Positions 24,266-35,980 of a stretch of 64,000 bases of DNA are shown one piece after another. This DNA comes from Marasmius tenuissimus (Eukaryota; Basidiomycota; Agaricomycetes; Agaricales; Marasmiaceae): the NCBI GenBank assembly GCA_029532415.1, contig JAQOTA010000014.1, forward strand, positions 310,001 to 374,000, read 5' to 3'. Under the pieces are notes generated by a model. It worked only from the letters and a program-made list of their open reading frames with translations. It did not search any database and was not told the DNA's origin. Every line of letters begins with the position of its first letter. Position 1 is the stretch's first letter. The translations under genes were made by a program, and so were the position numbers.

Positions 24266-25780
24266 GTTGTGCAGATTATGGAGTGTTTTTGAGGATTAAA
24301 GAGAATTTTGGGATGACTGGCTCTCAAATCTACTTCCAGTTATATCTCCTGGTGGTCAGTACCATGACAAATGTCGCCTCTTTGAGCTGCATCAGGACTG
24401 GGAACAGATTTCATGTTTCTGATGGATGTCCATCTGATTGAATACAAATCAATACTGATGAAATTCCAAGTGAATCATATGCCTCCTAGATTGAATAGTG
24501 ATTTCTTCACCATGCCCAGAACATTTCAGGTAGAAAGGTGAGGCCTTGAGGCTTTGAGGGGGCTGAAGGCAAGATACCATATGACAATCATGGTCCTTGT
24601 GGACCTGAAAAACCTCAACCATCAAAGGTTAGACATGCTGGGACCACTGTTTGGGTTCCTGCTGCTTGTGCAGTGTAATAGCCAGTGATTTAGGTATCAA
24701 TATAAACTCCTTAAGTTGGGGAATACCATCTGTGGAAAACAAACTGAAAATGCAACTGAACTCATGGCATGATGAAATCTACTTTGGAAAAACAATGAAA
24801 GATGGATATGAGCCGCTTGGAACAAGCAAACCTGCTTCTGTTACAAAGACACCTCTCATTGATACTGAAAATCAGTTCCTTTCTGGTCAAACAGTTCACC
24901 AGCCAGTATAGCAGTGTGGTGCAGCCACACCACATCAAATTCGATAAAAGCTCAGGGTCAATGTGGGCAGGCAACAGGATCATGATAAAGCTTGTGGCGC
25001 AGCTGCAGTAAGCAGTCGGAATTCGAGTTAGCCCAAGGATCTCCCGCTCGGCTAGGATGTAGTACCAGCCACAAATCACTCAACACTACCAACACCTGTG
25101 TCATGAGGCAGTCGAAACACGGCCGCAAGAATCTGTTGGAATACACTCAACTAAGTTATACACACCTTTTGACCCTTCAGGCACTTCCCATCACTAGAAT
25201 CCGATCGATGTGATGCTGGGCAAATTCCGTCCAGAACGCAAGGGCCGATGATTCCAATTTTACTTCAAGTTTCGATAGTACTCCTTCTTCTTGCACTGCC
25301 GGTTCATGTGACAGGGCGACGGTTTGTTGAGTCTAAGGATACGTAGTTCTGATAGCGAGAAAAACACAACATCATGACGTGGGACAGAGTGAATGACTGA
25401 CAGTCTCTCGCATAGGCTTTGTCGTATCGGCCTGATCAAGAACCCCAAACGTGAACTGAGATGACGAGGTACATTTTCCAATGTGCCTTCCAGCACAGTT
25501 TCTGGATGGAAAAACAGTAACCTGAGGGAAGCAAGACCGGGATAATAGTGCCTTTAATGCCCAAGATCACTCGTCATCTGTATCAAGTTGTAACGCGCCC
25601 GGTCTAGACTCTAGAAGGAAGATGAATGAGGAATACGGGACGCCAGATGTGCCTAACAAAGGGGACATACACCGCCGATCAAAAACCAATGTGCTTCACT
25701 CGAGAGCGGCGCCTCGGTGGCAAATCAGGACAAGTCTGTGCAAGCTTGATTGTTCCTTCAACCGCATTCCTGGGGTGCTG
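24266..25780. repeat. Upstream flank of 7TM copy C, duplicated at 57270-58560
   Basis: The minus-strand stretch about 25080-24760 matches 58400-58140: both contain CACACTGC(T/C)(A/G)TACTG(G/A)CTGGTGA and similar preceding text, in the same distance and order relative to the 7TM copies. No consistent protein frame is visible. Part of a larger duplication (see findings). Confidence 0.5.
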
Positions 25781-28190
25781 ATCTGCGGGCTGGATTCAAA
25801 CAGTTTGCCAGCATGAAGACATTCGGACTAATGAATTACAACGAACCACACGTGGTGTGGATCAAGAAGGCAAAAACAGAGGCAAAAAATAGGATAAGAC
25901 CTTGGATCTGTTATGCAGAGAGTGTTCCAGGCTGCGCAGATTTTGTAGTTGGACAAGCTAGTCGGCGTCATTGTCAATGAGGATCGCCATCGGGATCGCT
26001 GGAGATGAGGTGGTAATTGCAGTGACTGAGTAGTGCGTGTAATTCGTTTTTCCTGGAGGCTAGAGGCGAGATGGCCAGGATAAGACAGTCGTTCTGGCCT
26101 CAAAGGTACGTCCGATGTTTCCCCGTTCCATCAGTGACTGAGTTGTTGGGCCTTCCATGATCGTTCGAACAACTGTGTTGGAGGATTGCCAGTTCGAAGT
26201 GTATTGCTCTCTCAGAGCAATCAATTGCTGCAACAAAGTCCGCGGCTTAGTGACGGAGATAGTGGTGGGATGGAGTTGAAGTGGATCTATAGTCGTCGGC
26301 CAGGCGCTCTGGATATCCAAAAAAAAAAACGGAGCTTCAAGACGCTCTACTTTGAGGCTGATACGGCACTTACTGGTTTCTTTGAGTGGAGTGGAACGCA
26401 GACGAGTAGTGGGAGAATTGCGGAAAGGTCACATAGATCAATCTGAGCTTCACTCAAATGTGAATAAATCGAGATAAGGGTGTGGCAAGAGTCACGAATA
26501 GCGAGTTTGGACGCATGCTCAGGAATGAATACCCAGACCGGACCGGTGTTCCTGTCTCCGCAACCCCCATCATCTCTCCGTCCCTTCAATGTGCTCGTTC
26601 CTTACTCAAAGCCCTTTAAGGACACTGCTAGTGGGCTGAACTGATCATATGATGCTTGAAAACTCCTTAGAAAGCCGGAGAAATAGGACGGTCGCTCGGA
26701 CATCTAGTTGTGGTGCTTACAAGTGCATCTCGACCTACATTCGTCTCCCAAACTTTTAAATCCTCACCTCTAGTGTGTTTTTCTACGATTTAGCTGTTAC
26801 TTCGAGATTGAAAGTTAACAAGTAAACCAAGGCCGAACCTTCTGGTCACTCATCGATATTGAACGAAGCTTTGTCAAGCTTCAAGCTCTATGACCTGACT
26901 CATGGGCTGCAAGCTATATGATACGGAAGTAGCGTCAAGCAAATTTCGGTTCCTGACCCCCACTTTCACCGCTCTTGACGGCCTCTTTTCTGGAAATGAC
27001 TACCAACGCATGGAGAACTCACGCTGCCTAGTATATGCGTCACCATCTTCGCATCCTCGTACGTCCTCTTCACTAATTCCCGACTGATAGATGATTTATG
27101 ATCAATGTCCAACTCACAGAACATCTGTTCTGTTCTCCTGATGCATATACAAGCTCTCATTGGTTACGACTACTGTGGCGGTCAATCGCGTCGACGAACT
27201 CCGAGTATACGGAATGACATCCGAGGCTCAGGATCACCCGGCAAACCAAGAAGAGGTGTTTGTTGCCTTTGCGAATTGAACACATAGTCACAGTATGGTA
27301 GCTGGGCAGCCCGAAGTGAAATCCCAGCTCTTTTCCTATCAGTTAGCCACACCCCCGACGCAACTGTAGTCGTAAACACTCGTCGCCAGTTCAACCTGTT
27401 CCCGATCCCACACTAATCCAGAGCATTGGACAGCAAACAACTCTGAGCCCGCCTAGACTCGCAACCACCGTGCTCGTCTCGATAGCTGAAGCATGAGTGG
27501 TGGCTGATACCACATTCGCAGCGACTTGGCCGCAGCAAAGTGTGCCGGATTGGTCAAGACCGGCTGTGGCGATTGAAGTCGCTTTTGTAGCGGACAGGTT
27601 TGCTGTATGAACCAGGGAACACAATGCTCAAGTACTAGTGGTAGAATCGGAACTGGCATCTGAGGAAATGTCGATATTGACGAATATGGGGCGACGGGTT
27701 TGAAGCGAGATGTAATGTATGTTGATACAACTGGGTAGAATTTAATCTGAGGGGTCCTGTATTCCGAGGTCGCTTCCAACCAGTGGCAAAGTGCTTGGAA
27801 ACGACTGCATTTTAGAAGCTAAACGTGGGCAAAATACATCCCTGGAGATGGACACCCCGGAACTCTATCCGGGTCGCAAGAACTCTGAACTCTTGCGAAC
27901 ATGCTACTTGAGGGCGTCGCCTCAGTGGCTAGCCAGTCAGAGTCCAGTGATTCTTTCGATTACATGTGTAGAAAAGTTGATTGGTGGGCTGATCACGACA
28001 GGCCGAGCATAAAGACGTCTGGGTCAATGAGTAAGTGATAGCAGGTAACAGATGAAGTACGTTACAGTATCGCTACCGAGTGAAGATACAAAGACATGAA
28101 GGATGATATAATGAGTGTATCGTCTGAGTTTGTACAGGTACAAACGCGGGAAATATCAAACAAAAACCAACGGGTATGATGCATCAGTAA
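25781..28190. repeat. Module S, copy 2 (shortened)
   Basis: Contains the same successive blocks as 15.5-19.1 kb and 58.6-64.0 kb, but with internal deletions: part 1 at 25830-26480, the middle part at 26490-27200, part 2 at 27450-28100. Around 27220-27270 it keeps a GAAGAGGTG..GCC(A/T)TTTGCGAAT(T/C)GA block shared with 60897-60930. A poly(A)-like run of nine or more A lies at about 26320. No intact frame is found. Confidence 0.5.
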
Positions 28191-30250
28191 AGCGAAACTA
28201 GAAGCTAAAAAATATAAGTAACGACCTCGTATTTGTGATACATAAAATGGCCCCGTGCAGATTCACCAGTTGAGCAAGCTACCAGGCATGATCATCGATG
28301 AGGATAGCCGAAGCGGTCGCTGAGAGCGAGACGGTGGTTCTGGTGACTCAGTTGTGTGCGGGGTCCGTCCTTCCTGCGCAGAGAATGAATTCTCGGCAGG
28401 CTGTGGAATGTCAGGATAGGACGGCAGCACTGGCTTGGGTGGCACGTCCGAGCTTTCTCCGTTCCCTCGGTGACTGGGTCGTTGGTGCCTTCCTTGATCG
28501 TTACTGTGTGTGATTTGCCCTGATTCATCGCACTCCAACATGGGTCGGTGAATTGCTGTGCTTGTCGTATGCTGGAAGACTGCCATGCTCGCCGTTTCCG
28601 TCTCTGCCATAGTAGACCCTCCTAACGCCTCGTTTTCCTAAGCCCTACAACCTCCTTTATCGATACCAACGGCTTGAGTTCTTTATCGTCTCTGCCATAA
28701 CCCTTGTTCTCCTACACCTTTTCAACTTCCTCAACTGATACCGCAGCTCGAGATCTTACTCTTAGGTCTTGCTCTTTTCACTCTGTAATGACAAGACCCG
28801 AAGTAAACCCTAAAATCTTCATCGTCGTTGATTCTTTCAGCGGGAAAGCTGTGATCGAGGAAAAACGTCGATCCGGACTTTGTTGGCTCGTCTGAGAGTT
28901 ATCCTGCGAGAAGAGTGAAAGAACCTAGAAAAAAGTCGTTCAAAGACGGTCTATATTTACGACATGAACAGATGACAACAAAATGGCATCCTACTCGATA
29001 GATAAACGCACCTTTGCCGTCTGGTTCGCACCAACACAATCCGAGTTGTGCCGCGTTGGTGGTGTCATCGTATCGGTTAGGAAAGAGGCCTTATGACGAC
29101 TCCAGACGACAACGACGCCGACTGCAGAGGGCGGAAGCCAGAGCTAGTGCTCGAGCGCTGGGGTGGTGGTGTTGGTGAAGAGGAAGAAGAGCTCTTCAGC
29201 GTGGCATTGTGTCGTTATTCCATTCAATCATCACGGCCAGCCACTGGACCTCGTAGCCGCCACCGAGTAATGAAGAGGCCATAAAGCCTCACAAGGGACG
29301 TGGTGGGCATGGTGATTGACTCTGACTACGTCTCAGCTGATCGTCCCGAACAGACAGTCACATGTCCTTACAGAATTTTTTTCACAACGCGTTGACGCGT
29401 CCGAGGAGCCCACCACGTTTTGCCTTCCACTATCTCTACCACCTTCTCAGCGACCGATAACATCTTCCAATCAATCTGATGAATCAGATGCATACCGATG
29501 TTTTTTGTAGAGTTGTCGGGATGATCAAGAGCTGTCTCCGGTACGTACACTCTCCAACCCTCACTGGCACCTACTCTATGTAGCCTCCACTTACCGAATG
29601 TAGATCTCACTTAGATCTGCTCAATCCACCGTAACCGACTCAACTCCTTGACTCCGGCCTCTCAGTCCACCTTCCCACTTCGACTCCCCTCAAGTCCTCC
29701 CAAATCGTCACAGACTTTCCAACTCGTTCAGCCAGCCCAAATCCAGTTCGCTCACAGGTTCAAGCCGTCCAGAAATGAAGAGAATTACCTTCTTACTCTT
29801 AGATCCTCCCAAGTCGCGGAAAACCGACACATCACCCCCTAAAAATCGAAATGCGAGTCTTTGAATCGCATAGAAACAGCCACAGATGCTCATTGTCGCC
29901 GTTCAGATTCGAAAATTCGCGTTTCCAACTCCGCTAGAAGCCCTAAGGCAACGATAATGGGCTTGAAATTCCAAGGGGACGATCCAGATGCGGTTCAGGT
30001 GATGGAAATGAAGTTGGCTATGGAGACAGAGGCCATATTGAAGGGTAGTGAGCTCGACAGAACGCTAGTGATCGGATGCGCTATCCAGAGAAACAGAAAT
30101 GTGAGTTTACAATGTACACTTGGAGATTGACACAGCACTTACCGTCTCCTTCAAGTAGAATGGGCGCCGAGCGATTGACGGGAGAGGTCTCGTAGAACCC
30201 GTGAGGTAGAGCTTTTAATACCATCAATGGAACCTCAAGTTGGTTAAAAT
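28191..30250. other. No gene recognised
   Basis: Open frames at 28263-28610, 29093-29284 and 29861-30130 have no recognisable domains. About 29330-29410 belongs to the dispersed block also seen at 54055-54150 and, inverted, at 9820-9930. Confidence 0.4.
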
Positions 30251-30253
30251 CTA

Positions 30254-30518
30254 CTGTACCATTTCGAGTACTTTGTCAAGGGGTGGGACGCGTGACCAGT
30301 TGGACCGAAATTTTGGGTTCGGCACATCTCACGGCGACCTGGGACAAGCCGAAAATTTTCGGCAGTTTGGCAGGTGAGGTGGTCTCAGGTGAAATTTTTT
30401 GGTCCAACGCAGATTTGATTTCGGTAGACCGGCCTGGGACCCGTGACACACCGTGACATTTGGGTTCAACAACGGGGTCTGTGACCCATGACCGTTGTTT
30501 TACTCAAAATGGTACAGT
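30254..30518. mobile_element. MITE, TA-flanked, 265 bp
   Basis: Terminal inverted repeats CTGTACCATTTCGAGT (left) and CTGTACCATTTTGAGT (right, reverse complement) with a TA dinucleotide on each side (30252-30253, 30519-30520). There is no coding capacity. TA target duplications fit the Tc1/mariner-type superfamily; the assignment is inference. Confidence 0.8.
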
Positions 30519-30520
30519 AC

Positions 30521-31790
30521 CTTGAACGAGAAACCCTGACCCGTGGAAAGCTCAAATTTATGCAAAAGGTGTCAAATATTGATCCGTTCAATGGGCCGAC
30601 AAGCTCGATAAGTCCTCTTCCTCGAAATTTATATGGTATTTGGATAGGCAGATGCTCGAGAGTGTGATGTAAGACTTAGACTGGGGACAGGTGCTGGAGT
30701 AGGCCTCAGTATCACGGTTCTCAACCGTAAAATCGTAAAGTGAGCTTGTTTCCGAGGCGCAAACCAAACGTGGCGACAGATATTGAAGAGTATCGAGAGT
30801 ACGAGCCGATGAGGTGGTGACAAAGGCCATCGTTGGGAGTTGCAGTCCAGGGGGATTGGACTTGAAGCTTCAAGCTTCAAATTTGACTTGATGTGATGTA
30901 ACACGTCTGAAAGTGTCCAGAAACACCGACAAGCGAGTGTCGGAGGCCGACATATCTATCCAAGAGTCCCAGTATGCTACATCAGAAAGATCGGCAGTGT
31001 TCAGCCGAAACTTGCAAACACAGGAGCTCTACCCGCATAAAGGCCTGCTCGGCGGACGCCGAAACCCGTGAAAAAAATCCCCTTGGTGTAGGCCAGCTTG
31101 CCCGAGGGCGAAGTCCGCATACCATACAGTGTTACGTTTGGGCCTTGGCAACACTCCCTCGGGTCGCTTGTTCGTCGGCCCAATGCACCTCAAGAACGCT
31201 AGAAGCGGGTTAAGATGGGAGTATGATGTCCGACCACTTGTTATGTGTTCATTTACCCTCGCAAATTCTGTTCGGACTAATGCATAGATCCAAATCTCAT
31301 TCTACGCAATCTCTTTGTTTTTGCTCTATTTAACTTCGTTCTAAGCGATGTCAGTACGATAAAGAGAGTTCGCCGCAAACCAGAAAATCATCTGTACCGT
31401 GCCATTAGTGTATAGAAATTGGATCCACGTTGCCGTCAATAAAATTTGGGGCCTGGGAACATTCTACCAGGACGTTACTGCTCAGTATACGCCCGAAGAC
31501 AACGAAAGGCTCTCGTCCGCCTGGTAAGTTACTCGCGGGCATCAATACGGACCCATGGGCCTACATTGAGTGATAACAAAAATCAACACCGAATAGGTAC
31601 AAGTATACAGTGAAGCTCAATGTATGGTATAGTTCTGAACGAGTCAGGAGGGTATGTAAATCAATTAGAAGAGTTACAAAGGAAGGAATAATTTATTCCA
31701 CCACTGGTCAATGTTGGACGAGCTGAACGCGGTTGGTAACATAAAGTTTCAATCAAAAATCATTGTCCCCCACATGGGTGTTGACTATGT
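30521..31790. other. No gene recognised
   Basis: Frames 30588-30830 (minus) and 30974-31213 (plus) lack support. The last 150 bp (from about 31600) belong to the 3' flank shared with 7TM copies at 960-1140 and 22430-22600 (GTATGGTA..CCTGAAC..GTCA.GAGGGTATGTAA). Confidence 0.4.
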
Positions 31791-31793
31791 ACC

Positions 31794-33405
31794 TCAAACT
31801 GCGTCTCCACCCACATTTGCGGGAGGTTTATCCGACATCTCAGTTCTTTCCACTGTACCTCTATCTTCAATTCCCGCCAGAGATTGTCAAAGGTCAACAG
31901 TGCCATGGACAGCTTTGGATTGTAGTTGAGAATTATTTGCCCCTTGAGCAAAATGCAATGTTGACACCATTTGCTGGACACTTTTCATAGCTTGCCCGTA
32001 TGTGATTCGTACAACTATGACAGTTTGAGCAATTCCCGCATGTTAGCTGACTCAAACCAAGGAACCAAATAGTAGATACTGACCGCCATCTGACCATTGA
32101 CAACACTGAAGTCCAGAGGGACCAGACCCTTATTTTCAGGATCCATAATCAATGGTAAAACAACATTGACCACCTGCATGGCAAAGTAAAGGAGTCCGGA
32201 CTCAAGACTAGCGCAGGTCAGTTGGTCAACAGAGACCAGAAGGCAAGATGGAACAGCCATGAACATACATTGTTGCAACAAATATCTGGTATTTTGTATA
32301 GACCCTACGTTGGGTGATCTGTCCTACTTGTCGGACTGTCCACTAGATATGACCAGCTACAGATCACATTCAGTCAGTTCAAGGTTCATATGGTCAGAAA
32401 TTATTGAACACACCTGTTAGCAGGGTCAATAGAGAGGCATATACAGCACTAATTATCACAACCACATTTATGATGTTAATGGAGCTTGTAAGGAGAGTAT
32501 AGTTTTGGTGCTGATAGGCTGTGGTTGTAATTGCAGAGACCACAAAGGCTATCACTGACAATAGGGTGAGAGTCGGGAGCCTTTGTTATATGTACAAGTT
32601 ACTCACTATTTGTAACCAGTGCAACAAAGGCAAAAGGATAAAGAATCCACCTGCTATATCCCCAAATAACATAGCAACGGTGGATCTAGTGGAAGTATAA
32701 GGTCTTCAAGTTTGTGTGTTCACTGTTGGTCAAAGAACTCACCATCAAGTAATCAAAAATACAGCTAGGTGATAGGCCAATTAGTTGTGGAGATTGGCGG
32801 AGAGGGAAGCTCACCCTATCATATTGGAAGCAAACATATTCAAACCCCTGGGTTGGAAGCACAACCTCAGCATTGGAACTCCACATCCACAAGAATCAAA
32901 TTGAGAACACACACGCTTGTGCAGTCCATTCAGGAGGCCTGCTCCCACCTGAGAGGTCTTCAAAGTAAGGAATATAATTGTTTGTCTTGACAGCATTAAA
33001 TGTATCAAAAGTTTGATCCATTTGGGTCCACACTGTGGTAGTGTCACAGATGGTGGTCAGCACGAAAAGGGCGATGATCCATCTCATGTATGATTTTGAG
33101 GCGGAAGATGCACGGCGTTTTCAAAGGACGTTCAGAGACAGCCCAAATATAACAATGTAGATCCCTTCAAACAACTCACGTTAGTGGCACCCCTCGTGTG
33201 GAGAACGACCTGGATTTCGAGTCTTGACTTACCATACAATACGAACATCACCTGTCAACAGGACAGGAAAATTGTGAAAAGAGGTAGAATTGCACGGTCA
33301 TGACGAGGAGCATACCAACAATGTGGTGATAGGTTCAACAATGACTTGCCCAACAGAGGTGTAAGGTTCTAGGAATTGCTTTGCAATGTCTTGTTCTGAA
33401 GCCAT
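31794..33405 (-). pseudogene. 7TM membrane protein family, copy D
   Basis: Near full-length copy from ATG 33405 (MASEQDIAKQFLEPYTSVGQ) to the tail stop at 31794-31796. Visible exons: N-terminus; micro-exon; TM exon with IFGLSLNVL (about 33160-32930); LCFQPRGLN exon; HRCYVIWGYSRWILYPF (about 32685-32605); VIISAVYASLLTLLTG; GHI*WTVRQVGQ; LESG; last exon. Three nonsense codons are seen: TGA after NVL (33121 region) where the others have TGG; TAG in GHI*W where the others have TGG (with R to H just before it); and TGA in the tail where A' has CGA. All are transitions. Confidence 0.7.
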
Positions 33406-35118
33406 TTTGTGTAGCATGCAGAAGATTTGTGGAATTGGGCGGAAGGTTGGTATGATTGGGTATTTGGCCTATTTCAGAACGGTTTGTTGCTTTTATCCTC
33501 GGGGGCCAAGTACTACGGTGGACCTAGCCTCATTTGATCAAAAAGAGAATCTGCATCATGACTTCAAGACGTGCATCAAATTTCCTTAGAAGATCCGAGA
33601 GGGCCAATTGTAGTCACCGTTGGAGTGCATTGTACACTTCCGTACAATCTGGCACGGATTGTGCCCGTGAAATTCCCAGCGAACCCTCTCCATGTCGAGA
33701 ACGGGTTCTTTAATCATGATACATCGCTCTCATGGAACTGAATGTATTCTTGTTGCTCCTTCGATATCAAGCCTCAAATGATGCAACTGATGATTGGTGC
33801 TTGCAGAGTAGTCCAGAGTCACTATTCCTGCTGCTTGTGCGACAGGATCGCCAGTGAGCCATCTATCGGTATTCTACAGATCAACGCAAGCTGGGGAGAT
33901 GATCCGCCTGTAAAAGTGCAGAACGTACCTAAAACTAGAAAGTTTTTGTCGCTGCTACTAGGTCTCACCTTACCAGCGATGTCGCCGTGATTTACGCATG
34001 GTCAAAGCCAACAAGTGAGGGAATTAGTGTACTTCATCCTGTAACTCTATTGTTTATGTCGAGTTTGTAACCCCAGCACCACCAGAATTCCGAGCTCTAT
34101 AGTGATGATCATGAGGTGGCGTGAGGAGGCCGTAGCTACAGTCTTACTGGATACTGAAGAAAATAGGCCAGCTAGCAACCGTTCGGATCTTGTTCGCCTC
34201 CAGAGGAGTGAAGGTAAGCGGCGACGATGGCTTAGTTCCAAGTTATCATCTGTGGGAAGGAAGGAGTGCCTGGGCCCTGCTGCGACCACCGTTGGCACCT
34301 AAAGGTTTCTGCCGAAACTCACCCAGCCCCGTCGCAATCACACTGTCCGGTTCTACTTCCAATACTTGCTGCTCTTTTTGGGCGAAAAGGCCAATAAATA
34401 AACCAAATCAAAGCACGTCAGTGCTACATAATCGTAGTCGGTTGACGACATCTGTTAACAGGCGTCTAGCAAAGCTTGGATACAGAACTAGGATTGAGCC
34501 ATCCTCAACTCCTGACCACCATTACCGTTCGCGATTACCTTCTACTGAAAAACATCGCCGACACGCAGAGAACTTGTTTCTCTGATCATATGCGTTCTCA
34601 ACTTTACAAACTTGTGCATACTCTTTGTGGGTCCCAGAGAAGAAAGCAACTATTCCAGCTCACGGAACATCCTGGCGCACCTAAAGGCTCTATGGTGTTT
34701 AACCTGTATAATATTACATCGAAGAGCTCGAGCAGTGTGACAGTGAGGCTGGTATGATAGAATTTAATGTAGATGGTGTCTAAAAGATCAACCCCGACCC
34801 ACCGATGAGCTCTTCTACAGAACGCTCTCCGACAATTAAGGCTCAGGCTCACCCAAAAGTATCTAGTATTACACCCCTGAAGTGGTTTTCGTTATGTTCG
34901 CCGATCGAAGTTAGAGTCTCAGTACGGTCGTCTGACAGCTGAATTCGAAGGAGGCGGTGGACTGGCTGTTTATATGCTGTTGGACGAGATATGAGGGGAG
35001 AGAGCGAGTCTGGGGACGGTTTTGAGAGGATGGAAAGTTTGTGTGAGCCAGATTGTCGGATATGTTGTTGGTGCGTTTCTATCTTTTTCTCTCATGCTCG
35101 TTATACTGATGACAATGT
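33406..35118. other. Upstream flank of 7TM copy D; no gene recognised
   Basis: About 33765-33870 matches 12370-12410 and 24655-24700 (ATATCA-CCTCAAA-TGATGCAACT and TGCTTGTGC blocks). About 33930-34110 matches the repeat at 12520 and 54730. Frames at 34190-34757 have no recognisable domain. Confidence 0.4.
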
Positions 35119-35119
35119 A

Positions 35120-35269
35120 CTGACCTATTTCACTCAATTCATATGGTCACAGGTCACACCCATTTTTGAAAACCCCGCCAATGATTTTTTCTCGATTTAT
35201 CAGATTTTCTGGCAAAGAGTTTATCTCGAAAATGGTCACACGCCATACGAATTGAGCGAAATAGGTCAG
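35120..35269. mobile_element. MITE, TA-flanked, 150 bp
   Basis: Terminal inverted repeats of about 27 bp with two mismatches, both starting CTGACCTATTTC, flanked by TA (35118-35119 and 35270-35271). The right terminus recurs at 59535-59563. Non-coding; a Tc1/mariner-like size and TSD. Confidence 0.85.
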
Positions 35270-35271
35270 TA

Positions 35272-35980
35272 CTGTTGCCTGCAGATCACTCAACACTCAT
35301 GGTGTGTGGTTGTACAACGACATCGTGTATATTGTCATAGACAAGCCAACCGATTTGCTGCCACTCATCAAAGACATTGTCACATCAGGAAAAACCCTCT
35401 GGGCTTTAGGGCGACCCCGGTGAACCTCGCACTCGTAGGTTGTCCCAGGGACGCGAGGTTGCTAGGTTAGCGAAGTTGTCCTAAAGAACTTCAACCGATT
35501 TGCACAAACCTAGGCCGGACTTGAGTGAACCTGAGTGATCCGTGGGCCCCTTTTGGGCATCCACAAGTGACTGCCAGGTTTGCCCAGGCACCTTGAGTTA
35601 GAGTTCAAACAAATCTAATAGGGCCGGTGAGCGGGGGAAATCAAGACATGGAACAACCCGGGCTCACCTGAGCAGACTTAACACTGAGCGCGGTTGACCC
35701 ACGGCTCACCACAGTCAACTCTAATCTCTTCCCAGTTACCTTTTCTCCTCTGTAGGCCATCCTCCAGAATGCCAAAAGCATTCTACTTCCTCTCAAGCAC
35801 GCAATCTCGCACAGTTCATTGGGGGAAACAGGTTATATTAGCGGCGGCTACGGTGTATGATATACAATAAATAGAACGAATGTCGAATAGGAAATCGAGT
35901 CAATTTGTAATGAACGCAAGCCTGCACTGAACGTTGGTCAGTAAGTTCATAAGAATTGGGACATGACGTACATTTGAGCC
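35272..35980. other. Intergenic, downstream of the intact gene
   Basis: No gene recognised. It holds the 3' flank of the minus-strand gene that ends at 35981. Confidence 0.4.
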
